In this document: positions 1 through 7,609 of the stretch, piece after piece | Layout: every line of letters starts with the position of its first letter | How positions within the stretch are numbered: position 1 is the first letter of the stretch | Source of the DNA: Prosthecodimorpha hirschii | GTDB taxonomy: Bacteria; Pseudomonadota; Alphaproteobacteria; Rhizobiales; Ancalomicrobiaceae | NCBI RefSeq assembly: GCF_001305515.1 | Contig: NZ_LJYW01000002.1 | Span: 1 to 64,000, forward strand | Length of the DNA stretch: 64,000 nt | Direction: 5' to 3' | Notes under the pieces: generated by a model | Database searches by the model: none | What the model was told of the DNA's origin: nothing | The model's input: the letters and a program-made list of their open reading frames with translations, nothing else | Made by a program: the position numbers and the translations under genes

Positions 1-1
1 G

Positions 2-80
2 GGAATGCGCTGAGAGATGGCGGATGGGCGGGCGGCACCGAGCTTTTGGTAGATTCCGCCCCCATCCCGCAACGCATTCC
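2..80. repeat. Imperfect inverted repeat at the left edge
   Basis: GGAATGCG at 2-9 is mirrored by CGCATTCC at 73-80, and GATGG at 16-20 by CCATC at 62-66, so the segment can fold into a long imperfect hairpin just before the first gene. No T-run follows. It could be a palindromic repeat of the kind seen elsewhere in this window, or the terminator of an upstream gene. Function is unknown. Confidence 0.35.
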
Positions 81-173
81 GGGCGGATCGGCCGGCGGCG
101 CAGGGCGCTTTGGTCGGGCTTGGATCATCCAGAACCATGCGGACCTGATCCCAAATTCTCAACGGCGAGGCGG

Positions 174-1418
174 ATGACCATGGCCAAGATCACGCGTCCG
201 AAGCGCAAGAATCCGATCCTGCGCAGCCGCATCCCGACCCTGCCGCCGGACCGGCGCAGCCGGACCGCGCTCGGGCTCGTCCGCGCCGCCGCGCTCGGCC
301 GGTTCGAGCTGCAGCACTGCCTCGAATGCGGCGCGGTGCAGTATCCGCCGCGCGACGCCTGCGCGGCCTGCCTGTCCGACCGGCTCGAATGGCGCGAGAC
401 CAATCCGAACGGCGACCTGCTCGCCGATACGGTCGTGCACCATTCGCAGGAACTCTATTTCCGGGAACGCGCGCCGTGGCGGACCGGGCTTGTGCGCCTG
501 GATGCCGGCGCGACCGTGGTCGTCCACCTGCCCGACGACGCCCCGCGCGCGCCGGCCCGCGTCACGCTGTCGGCCATGCTCGACCGGGCGGGCCAGGCCG
601 TGCTGGTCGCCCGCGGCGCCGGTGCCGGCACGCCCGCCGACGATCCGAAGCTGCGCGAGCTGACCGCCGACCCGCGCTTCCGCAAATGCCTGGTCACCGA
701 CGCCAAGTCCCCGGTCGGCCAGGCGATGGTCAAGGCGCTGGTCGAGGCCGGGGCCGATATCGTCTGGGCCGGTCAGTGCGAGCCCTGGAAGGATCCGCCC
801 GGCTGGGCGGCGACGCGGGCGCTGCCCGGCGTCACCGAAGTGCCGCTCGACGTGACCGACAGCCGCTCGGTCGACGAACTGGCCGGCGAGATCGGCTTCA
901 AGGTCGACATCGTCGTCAACACGGCCGGCTATCACCGCATCCATTCCCTGTTCGGCCGCGCCGGCGTGGAGACCGCGCAGGCGGAGATGGAGGTCAACGC
1001 CTTCGGTCTCCTGCGCCTCGCCAAGGCCTTCGGCCCGGTGCTGCGCGCGCGCGGCGCCGACGGGCAGTCGAGCGCGGTCGCCTGGGTCAACCTCCTGTCC
1101 ATCTATGCGATCGCCAATTTCCCCGAGGAGGCGACCTATTCGGCCTCAATGGCGGCCGGGCTCTCCTACGCGCAGGCGCTCCGGGCGGAACTGCGCCGCG
1201 GCGGCGTGCGCGTCGTCAACGTCTTCCCCGGGCCGATCGACGACGAATGGAACCAGCAGGTCCTGCCGCCGAAGCTCGCCCCGGCCGCGGTCGCCAATGC
1301 CATCCTGGGCGCCCTGCGCGGGTCGGTCGAGGATGTCTATCCCGGCGACGTGGCGCAGGAATGGCTCGCACGCCTGCGCGACAACCCCAAGGCGCTCGAA
1401 CGGGAACTCGGCCGATGA
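174..1418 (+). CDS. OB-fold/zinc-ribbon (DUF35-like) protein fused to a degenerate SDR domain
   Basis: This 414-residue protein has two parts. Residues about 40-165 look like a DUF35 (ChsH2-like) module with a zinc ribbon formed by Cys49, Cys52, Cys63 and Cys66 (C-x2-C-x10-C-x2-C), followed by an OB-fold-like stretch. Residues about 170-400 resemble a short-chain dehydrogenase. That domain is degenerate: the glycine-rich motif reads VTDAKSPVG, NNAG reads NTAG, and the YxxxK motif reads YSASM (Tyr322, Met326), so the catalytic lysine is missing. DUF35 proteins usually serve as partners of thiolase-like enzymes, for example the steroid side-chain retro-aldolase Ltp2-ChsH2. I therefore infer an accessory or aldolase-partner role rather than a redox reaction. 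GGCGAGG at 164-170 favours the ATG at 174; an ATG at 180 is possible. The stop overlaps the next start (ATGA). Confidence 0.75.
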   Translation: MTMAKITRPKRKNPILRSRIPTLPPDRRSRTALGLVRAAALGRFELQHCLECGAVQYPPRDACAACLSDRLEWRETNPNGDLLADTVVHHSQELYFRERAPWRTGLVRLDAGATVVVHLPDDAPRAPARVTLSAMLDRAGQAVLVARGAGAGTPADDPKLRELTADPRFRKCLVTDAKSPVGQAMVKALVEAGADIVWAGQCEPWKDPPGWAATRALPGVTEVPLDVTDSRSVDELAGEIGFKVDIVVNTAGYHRIHSLFGRAGVETAQAEMEVNAFGLLRLAKAFGPVLRARGADGQSSAVAWVNLLSIYAIANFPEEATYSASMAAGLSYAQALRAELRRGGVRVVNVFPGPIDDEWNQQVLPPKLAPAAVANAILGALRGSVEDVYPGDVAQEWLARLRDNPKALERELGR

Positions 1419-2209
1419 CCGCCGCCCTCACTGACCTTCTCGCCGCGCTCGGCACCGGTACCGTGCGCCTCGTCGACCTGACCCACACGCTGGCGCCGGA
1501 TTTTCCCAACATCACCCTGCCGCCGGAAGTCGGCCAGAGCCGGCCGTTCCGGATGGAGGAGGTGTCGCGCTACGACGAGCGCGGCGGCGCCTGGTACTGG
1601 AACAACCTCTCCTTCGGCGAACATACCGGCACGCATTTCGATGCGCCCGTGCACTGGGTCTCCGGCCGCGACCGGCCGAACGGCTCCTGCGACACGATCC
1701 CGATCGGCGACTTCATCGCCCCGGCCTGCGTGATCGATTGCGTCGCCGACTCCGCTCGCGACGCCGATTTTCTGCTGACGCGCGGCTTCCTGGAGGCCTG
1801 GGAGGCGGAGCATGGCCGCATCCCGGCGGGAAGCTGGGTCTTGATGCGCACCGACTGGTCGAAGAAGACCGATCCGGTCGCCTACCAGAATTTCGACGAG
1901 ATCGGCCAGCACACGCCCGGCCCCGATCCGGATTGCGTGCGCTTCCTGGTCGAGGAGCGCGACGTGATCGGCTTCGGCACCGAGACGATCGGCACCGACG
2001 CCGGCCAGGCCGCGCATTTCCTGCCGCCCTATCCGTGCCACTACTACATGCACGGCGCCGGCAAGTATGGCCTGCAATGCCTCGCCAATCTGGACCTTCT
2101 GCCGCCGACCGGGGCGGTGCTGATCGCCGCGCCGTTGAAGATCCTGCAGGGCAGCGGCAGCCCGCTGCGCGTGCTCGCCCTGGTGCCCGCTGTCGGACAG
2201 CCCGCATGA
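1415..2209 (+). CDS. Cyclase-family metal hydrolase, isatin hydrolase/kynurenine formamidase-like
   Basis: This 264-residue protein belongs to the cyclase family (PF04199), which includes isatin hydrolase and kynurenine formamidase. The metal-binding signature HTGTHFDAPVH fits the family pattern HxGTHxDxPxH, whose histidines and aspartate bind Mn2+ or Zn2+. Members hydrolyse cyclic or linear amides in the cytoplasm. In a cluster with a ring-hydroxylating dioxygenase and an indolepyruvate-type oxidoreductase, ring opening of isatin or a related oxindole is the most attractive reading, but this is inference; kynurenine formamidase or another amidohydrolase is possible. It starts within the stop codon of the upstream gene and ends overlapping the ligase start, so translation is probably coupled. 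Confidence 0.85.
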   Translation: MTAALTDLLAALGTGTVRLVDLTHTLAPDFPNITLPPEVGQSRPFRMEEVSRYDERGGAWYWNNLSFGEHTGTHFDAPVHWVSGRDRPNGSCDTIPIGDFIAPACVIDCVADSARDADFLLTRGFLEAWEAEHGRIPAGSWVLMRTDWSKKTDPVAYQNFDEIGQHTPGPDPDCVRFLVEERDVIGFGTETIGTDAGQAAHFLPPYPCHYYMHGAGKYGLQCLANLDLLPPTGAVLIAAPLKILQGSGSPLRVLALVPAVGQPA

Positions 2210-3882
2210 CCGGCCGCCTGATCCTGCCGCCGGCGGCCCGCACGCTGCCGCGCCTGCTGCTGGCTGCCGCCGACCGGGCGCCGGACCGCGCCCTCTTCGC
2301 CGTCGGCGGGACCCGCTGGAGCGTCGCCGATGCCGTCGCGGCGGTTTCGGGGCGCGCCGGGGCGCTCGCCGCGGCCGGGATCCGGCGCGGCGACCGGGTC
2401 GCGATCCTGTCGGCGAGCCGGGCGGAGCTGATGGAACTGGTGCTCGCCTGCGGCTGGCTCGGCGCCGTCGCGGTGCCGATCAACACCGCCGCGATGGGGC
2501 CGCAGATCGGCTACTATCTGCGCAATGCCGGCGCGGCGCTTCTGGTCGCCGAGGCCGAATTCCTCGCCCGCCTCGACCATGCCGGCCCCGAACCGCTGCC
2601 GATGCGCGCCATCTGGTGCCTCGGCGAGGCGTCGGCCGGGTCCATCGCCGGCGTGCCCGTGACGCCCTGGCCGGAGCGTGCGGAGCCCGTCGCCGCCGCC
2701 GATCTCGGCCCCGGCGACAGCCTCGCCATCCTCTACACCTCCGGCACCACCGGCCCCTCCAAGGGCGTGATGTGCCCGCACGCGCAATATTACTGGTGGG
2801 GCCACAACACCGCCGACCTGCTCGAGATCGGCCCCGACGACGTGCTCGCCACCACGCTGCCGCTGTTCCATATCAACGCGCTCAATACCTTCGCGCAGGC
2901 GCTGGTCACCGGCGCGCGCATGCATCTGGAGCCGCGCTTCTCCGCCTCCGGCTTCTGGCCGGCCATGGTGGCGGCCGGGGCGACGCGGGTCTACCTGCTC
3001 GGCGCCATGGTGCCGATCCTGATGTCGCGCCCGGAGGCGCCCGAGGAACGCGCCCACCGCGTCACCGTCGGCCTCGGCCCGGGCGTGCCGGCGGCGATGA
3101 TAGAGGCCTTCCGCGAACGCACCGGCGTGCGCCTCCTCGAAGGCTACGGCTCTACCGAGACGAATTTCGTCATCGGCGCTCCGGCTTCCGGCCAGAAGCC
3201 CGGCAGCATCGGCCGTGTCCGCCCGGGCTTCGAGGCGCGCGTGGTCGACGGCGAGGACAATGCGCTGCCGGACGGCACGCCCGGCGAACTGGTGCTGCGC
3301 GCCGACGCGCCCTTCGCCTTCGCGACCGGCTATTTCGGCATGCCCGAAAAGACCGTCGAAGCGTGGCGGAACCTGTGGTTCCACACCGGAGACCGGGTCA
3401 TCCGCGATGAAGACGGCCACTTCCGCTTCGTCGACCGCTTGAAGGATTCCATCCGCCGCCGCGGCGAGAACATCTCCTCGCACGAGGTCGAGCAGGTGCT
3501 GCTGTCGCATCCGGCGATCGAGACCGCGGCCGTCTTCCCCGTCGGCTCCGATCTGGCCGAGGACGAGGTCATGGCCGCGATCGTGCCGAAGGCCGGGGCA
3601 AGCCTGACGCCGGCCGATCTGGTCGCCTTCTGCGGCCCGCGCCTGCCGCGCTTCGCCGTGCCGCGCTATATCGACATCGTCGCCGACCTGCCGCGCACCG
3701 AGAACGGCAAGGTGCAGAAATTCAAGCTGCGCGAGCGCGGCGTCGGGCCCGGCACCTGGGACCGCGAGCGTGCCGCGACGCAGCCCTCCGGGGTGGCTGC
3801 TTCGGCCCCCGCCGCCGCAGAGCCAGGGTCCGCCCCGACCGCTTCCGCGGCGACGAGCCCCCAGTCGGGTTCCGGCGCATGA
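2206..3882 (+). CDS. AMP-dependent acyl-CoA ligase (first copy)
   Basis: This 558-residue adenylate-forming enzyme activates a carboxylic acid to its CoA thioester through an acyl-AMP. Visible core motifs are the phosphate loop YTSGTTGPSKG, GYGSTE (A5), FVDRLKDSIRRRGEN (A8) and the C-terminal lysine segment PRTENGKVQKF (A10). The substrate cannot be read from sequence, but an aromatic or indolic acid suits the context. The last 40 or so residues are a low-complexity Ala/Pro/Ser tail beyond the normal family end. The ATG at 2206 overlaps the preceding TGA by 4 bp (ATGA), and its own stop overlaps the next start the same way. A second ligase of the same superfamily lies at 13177-14829. Confidence 0.9.
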   Translation: MTGRLILPPAARTLPRLLLAAADRAPDRALFAVGGTRWSVADAVAAVSGRAGALAAAGIRRGDRVAILSASRAELMELVLACGWLGAVAVPINTAAMGPQIGYYLRNAGAALLVAEAEFLARLDHAGPEPLPMRAIWCLGEASAGSIAGVPVTPWPERAEPVAAADLGPGDSLAILYTSGTTGPSKGVMCPHAQYYWWGHNTADLLEIGPDDVLATTLPLFHINALNTFAQALVTGARMHLEPRFSASGFWPAMVAAGATRVYLLGAMVPILMSRPEAPEERAHRVTVGLGPGVPAAMIEAFRERTGVRLLEGYGSTETNFVIGAPASGQKPGSIGRVRPGFEARVVDGEDNALPDGTPGELVLRADAPFAFATGYFGMPEKTVEAWRNLWFHTGDRVIRDEDGHFRFVDRLKDSIRRRGENISSHEVEQVLLSHPAIETAAVFPVGSDLAEDEVMAAIVPKAGASLTPADLVAFCGPRLPRFAVPRYIDIVADLPRTENGKVQKFKLRERGVGPGTWDRERAATQPSGVAASAPAAAEPGSAPTASAATSPQSGSGA

Positions 3883-4673
3883 GCGATCCGTCGACCGGGC
3901 AGGGGAGCGGCGCCGTCGAGCGGTCCGGCAGGCCGCTGTCCGGGCGTGCGGCCTTCGTCACCGGCGCCGCGCAGGGTCTCGGTCTCGCCATCGCCCACGG
4001 TCTCGCCGAGGCCGGGGCCGCCGTCGTGCTGGCCGACATCTCGCCGGCGGTCGCGGCGGCCGCGGAGGAGCTGGCCGCCGCCGGGCACAAGGCGATCGGT
4101 GCGGTTCTCGACGTGACCGACGAGATCGCCTTCCGGGCCGGGTTCGATCAGGCGATCGCCCGCTTCGGCGCCATCGAGGTGATGGTCAACAATGCCGCCA
4201 TCACCGCGGGCGGTACGGTCTGGGACGTGACGGCGGCCGACTGGGACCGGGTGCTGGCCGTCAACCTGCGCGGCTGCCTCAACGGCTGCCGTCTGGCCGG
4301 CGCCCATATGCGGGCGCGCGGCTTCGGCCGGATCGTCAATCTCGGCTCCTATGCCGGCCACCGGGTCAGCGCCGCGACCGGCCCGCACTATGCCATCGCC
4401 AAGGCCGGCATCGAGCAGCTGACCCGCATCTTCGCTCTCGACCTCGCGCCGGCGGGCGTCACCGTCAACTGCGTCGCGCCTTCGGCCATCGACGGTCCGG
4501 CTACCGCCGCGCTGCCCCCGGATCGGCTCGCCGCGGTCCGCGCCCGCATCCCGGTCGGCCGCCTCGGCCGCGGCGAGGAAGTCGCCGCCCTGATCGTCCA
4601 CCTCGCCTCCGACGCTGCCGGCTACACGACCGGCCAGGTCATCGACCTCGATGGGGGCAGGGGCCTCGCCTGA
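3879..4673 (+). CDS. Short-chain dehydrogenase/reductase
   Basis: This is a classical SDR of 264 residues, an NAD(P)-dependent oxidoreductase. It has the cofactor motif VTGAAQGLGLAIA (TGxxxGxG), the VNNAAI motif, a catalytic Ser, and the intact YAIAK (YxxxK) motif, followed by VNCVAPSAID. It is catalytically complete, unlike the SDR domain at 174-1418. It starts in the stop of the CoA ligase (ATGA overlap) and is the last gene of the first tight run, since about 430 bp of non-coding DNA follows. In a catabolic cluster it may oxidise a hydroxyacyl-CoA or dihydrodiol intermediate; the substrate is not deducible. Confidence 0.9.
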   Translation: MSDPSTGQGSGAVERSGRPLSGRAAFVTGAAQGLGLAIAHGLAEAGAAVVLADISPAVAAAAEELAAAGHKAIGAVLDVTDEIAFRAGFDQAIARFGAIEVMVNNAAITAGGTVWDVTAADWDRVLAVNLRGCLNGCRLAGAHMRARGFGRIVNLGSYAGHRVSAATGPHYAIAKAGIEQLTRIFALDLAPAGVTVNCVAPSAIDGPATAALPPDRLAAVRARIPVGRLGRGEEVAALIVHLASDAAGYTTGQVIDLDGGRGLA

Positions 4674-5104
4674 TCCGAAGGCAGGCCGTTTGACCCGGAT
4701 GAATGGTCGACACTTCTGCAGGGCCGCCTGGGTCTGGCTCGCCGCTGTTCCCACCTCGCGATCTCCGGCTGTCCGCCCCACGCGCCGCCTTCGCGACATT
4801 CCCGTTTCTCGCCTGAGGGGAAAAGCTGGGGATAGCCGGTTGATGGATTGTGCATAAGTTGCCCTCGTTTCTCCGGCTTCTTGGCCTTCCTCCCGGGGAC
4901 GAGAAGACGATGCCGCTCGGAACCGGCGAGAGATGTCGACCGATTGCACGGTGCGGCTGGAACGATCCATCGCCGCGATACCGGCTCGCCGGGACGCGTG
5001 CGCCTGCAGCCGGCACGGCGGCAGGGCGGTTGCCGGTGACCGTCGCCCTTTGACATTACTTCAGCCTTGAAATATGGTTTTGCAAGGAACGTGGAGTCCC
5101 AGTC
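4674..5104 (+). other. Intergenic region upstream of iorA
   Basis: About 430 bp without a convincing gene. Short open frames here have no recognisable domain and no good ribosome binding site. The right end holds a promoter-like element and the iorA ribosome binding site (GTGGAG, 5091-5096). I see no terminator for the upstream genes. Confidence 0.5.
5050..5078 (+). promoter_or_regulatory. Sigma-70-type promoter for iorA
   Basis: TTGACA at 5050-5055 is followed after 17 bp by TATGGT at 5073-5078, in a locally AT-rich patch 27 bp before the iorA ATG. The -35 hexamer is a perfect consensus match and the spacing is ideal. This would make iorA the first gene of a second transcription unit. Transcription would then start only about 20 bases before the start codon. 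Confidence 0.55.
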
Positions 5105-7261
5105 ATGGCGGAACGATCCTTTGCCCGGGAAGTCGAGGACCTGAAGCTCGCCGACGGCGAGGTGTTCCGGGGCGAGGGCATCCTCGCCATCACCAAGGCC
5201 CTCCTGCAGTGCGGCGTCGGCTATGTCGCCGGCTATCAGGGCTCGCCGATCTCGCACCTGATGGACGTGCTCGCCGATGCCGAGCCGATCCTGTCCGAAC
5301 TCGGCGTGCATTTCGAATCGAGCGCCAGCGAGGCCGCCGCCGCCGCGACCCTGTCCGCCTCGGTGATGTATCCGATCCGCGGCGCGGTGACCTGGAAGTC
5401 GACCGTCGGCACCAATGTCGCCTCGGATGCGCTGGCCAATCTGGCCTCCGGCGGGGTGACCGGCGGTGCGCTGATCATCGTCGGCGAGGATTACGGCGAA
5501 GGCTCCTCGATCATGCAGGAGCGCAGCCACGCCTTCGCGATGAAATCGCAGATGTGGCTGCTCGATCCGCGCCCGAACCTGCCCTCCATCGTCAAGGCGG
5601 TCGAGGACGGCTTCGCGCTGTCGGAGGCGACCAACACGCCGGTGATGCTCGAAGTGCGCATCCGCTGCTGCCACGTCACCGGCAGTTTCATCGCCAAGGA
5701 CAACCGGCGGCCGGCCTTCTCGCTGGCCGAGGCGCTCGACAATCCGGTGCGCGACACCAGCCGCATCGTGCTGCCGCCCGCCTCCTTCCAGCACGAGAAG
5801 GAGAAGGTCGAGAAGCGCTGGCCGGCGGCGATCGAGTATATTCGAACGCATAGGCTCAACGAGACCTTCGGCGACGATGGCCGTGCCGACATCGGCATCG
5901 TCATGCAGGGCGGCATGTATAACGGCGTGATCCGCGCGCTGACCCGGCTCGGCCTCGCCGACGTCTGGGGCAACACGCGCGTGCCGCTGCATGTGCTCAA
6001 CGTCACCTATCCGCTGGTCGACGACGAACTGGTCGCCTTCTGCCGCGGCAAGCGCGCCGTGCTGATGGTCGAGGAGGGCGCGCCGGAATATCTGGAGCAG
6101 GCGCTCGCCCATATCCTGCGCAAGGCCGACTGTCCGACCCGTCTCGAGGGCAAGGGCATCTTCCCCGTCGCCGGCGAACTGACCGCCACCGTGATGCTCG
6201 ACGCGATGACGGCCTTCGTCGAGCGCCACGCGCCGGACCTGCTCGGCAACCGCCCGCCGGTGCCGGATGCCCGGCCGATCCTGGCCGACCCGAAGGTCAA
6301 GGCGCTCGCCGACGTGGTGCCGCCGCGCCCGGCCGGCTTCTGCACGGGATGCCCGGAGCGGCCGATCTTCGCAGCCATGAAGCTGGTCGAGAAGGAGCTG
6401 GGACCGCACCATGTCGCGGCCGATATCGGCTGCCACCTGTTCTCGATCCTGCCGCCCTTCAATATCGGCGCGACCACGATGGGCTACGGCCTCGGCCCGG
6501 CCTCGGCCTCGGCCTTCAACGTGCCGGCATCGAAGCGATCGATCGCCGTGATGGGCGATGGCGGCTTCTGGCATAACGGCCTGTCGTCGGGCGTCGGCAA
6601 TGCCGTCTTCAACAAGCAGGACGGCGTCATCCTGATCGTCGACAATCATTATTCGGCCGCCACCGGCGGGCAGGACATCCTGTCGTCGCGCGCCTTCAAC
6701 CGGTTGCGGGCGACCAACAATTCGATCGTCGCCGCCGTCAAGGGCATCGGCGCGCACTGGGTCCGGCAGATCGACCGGACCTACGACGTCGCCCGGCTGC
6801 GCGACACCCTGCGCGAGGCGCTGACCACGACCGAGACGGGGCCGAAGATCATCGTCGCCTCGTCGGAATGCATGCTGAACAAGCAGCGCCGGCTGAAGCC
6901 GCTGACCTCCGCCGCCCTGAAGCGCGGCGAGCGGGTCGTGCGCGAACGGTTCGGCGTCGACGAGGATGTCTGTACCGGCGACCATGCCTGCATCCGGCTG
7001 TCCGGCTGTCCGTCGCTGTCGGTCAAGCATACCGACGATCCCCTGAAGGAGGATCCGGTCGCCGCGATCGACAACAGCTGCGTCGGCTGCGGCAATTGCG
7101 GCGAGGTCTCGGAAGCCGCGGTGCTCTGCCCGTCCTTCTATCGCGCCGACATCGTCCAGAACCCGACCGGCTGGGACCGCTTCCTCGCGCGCATCCGCAC
7201 GGCCGCCATCGGCTTCCTGCAGCGCCGCCACGCCGCGCGCCGCATCGCCTTCCCGGCCTGA
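5105..7261 (+). CDS. iorA: Indolepyruvate ferredoxin oxidoreductase, alpha subunit (IorA-like)
   Basis: This 718-residue protein is the thiamine diphosphate-dependent large subunit of a 2-oxoacid:ferredoxin oxidoreductase, which decarboxylates an aryl 2-oxoacid to the acyl-CoA. Order: pyrimidine-binding domain (residues about 20-230), a central domain, a TPP-binding domain with the GDG motif near residue 483 (VMGDGGFWHNG), and a C-terminal ferredoxin-like part with cysteines near residues 621-635 (CTGDHAC) and 658-675 (CVGCGNCG). The first cluster is irregular compared with a canonical 4Fe-4S motif. Family members act on indolepyruvate, phenylpyruvate or phenylglyoxylate; the substrate is not readable here. 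GTGGAG at 5091-5096 sets the start. A repeat-bearing gap of about 350 bp separates it from the gamma-type subunit. Confidence 0.88.
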   Translation: MAERSFAREVEDLKLADGEVFRGEGILAITKALLQCGVGYVAGYQGSPISHLMDVLADAEPILSELGVHFESSASEAAAAATLSASVMYPIRGAVTWKSTVGTNVASDALANLASGGVTGGALIIVGEDYGEGSSIMQERSHAFAMKSQMWLLDPRPNLPSIVKAVEDGFALSEATNTPVMLEVRIRCCHVTGSFIAKDNRRPAFSLAEALDNPVRDTSRIVLPPASFQHEKEKVEKRWPAAIEYIRTHRLNETFGDDGRADIGIVMQGGMYNGVIRALTRLGLADVWGNTRVPLHVLNVTYPLVDDELVAFCRGKRAVLMVEEGAPEYLEQALAHILRKADCPTRLEGKGIFPVAGELTATVMLDAMTAFVERHAPDLLGNRPPVPDARPILADPKVKALADVVPPRPAGFCTGCPERPIFAAMKLVEKELGPHHVAADIGCHLFSILPPFNIGATTMGYGLGPASASAFNVPASKRSIAVMGDGGFWHNGLSSGVGNAVFNKQDGVILIVDNHYSAATGGQDILSSRAFNRLRATNNSIVAAVKGIGAHWVRQIDRTYDVARLRDTLREALTTTETGPKIIVASSECMLNKQRRLKPLTSAALKRGERVVRERFGVDEDVCTGDHACIRLSGCPSLSVKHTDDPLKEDPVAAIDNSCVGCGNCGEVSEAAVLCPSFYRADIVQNPTGWDRFLARIRTAAIGFLQRRHAARRIAFPA

Positions 7262-7609
7262 CGGCGATGCCGACGCCGCCCGCCCCGATGCTGATGCCGC
7301 AGATTGCAGGCCGGATCCGTTCAGAAATCCCGCCCGCGCCCCTCATGGCGCAGATCTCGCACCATTCCCTTCTCCCCCCGAGGGGGGAGAAGGTGGCCGA
7401 AGGCCGGTTGAGGGGGTGGATCGTGCAGACCGGGACGGACGTCCGGTCCGAGCGTGGCATTCGGACCGACAGCGCCGAGCATGATGCGGCATCGTCCCCC
7501 TCATCCGCCCTTCGGGCACCTTCTCCCCCCCAAGGGGGAGAAGGGGAAGGGCCGCCGGGGGTCTTGAGATGGGGATGGAGGTTGGCGGCCGGGATGGCAG
7601 GAGGGCGGG
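7262..7609. other. Intergenic region between iorA and iorB
   Basis: About 350 bp without a gene, dominated by an inverted pair of palindromic repeats. The iorB ribosome binding site AGGAGGG lies at 7599-7605. It is an unusually long gap between two subunit genes of one enzyme. Confidence 0.55.
7364..7549. repeat. Inverted pair of palindromic interspersed repeats
   Basis: At 7364-7417 a GC-rich element carries the hairpin core CTCCCCCCGAGGGGGGAG, then a GAAGGTGGCCGAAGGCCGG segment. The same element recurs in opposite orientation at about 7495-7549 (TCATCCGCCCTTCGGGCACC, then CTTCTCCCCCCCAAGGGGGA). Related copies fill the block at 12180-13140. Each copy can form stem-loops in RNA, and the pair resembles the paired REP units found between genes in many bacteria. 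It lies between two genes that should be cotranscribed, so it may affect mRNA stability or termination. Confidence 0.75.

Noticed and set aside
24-173. N-terminal extension of the first gene by 50 codons
   Set aside because: The GGCGAGG ribosome binding site before the ATG at 174 and the lack of a domain upstream support the shorter protein.
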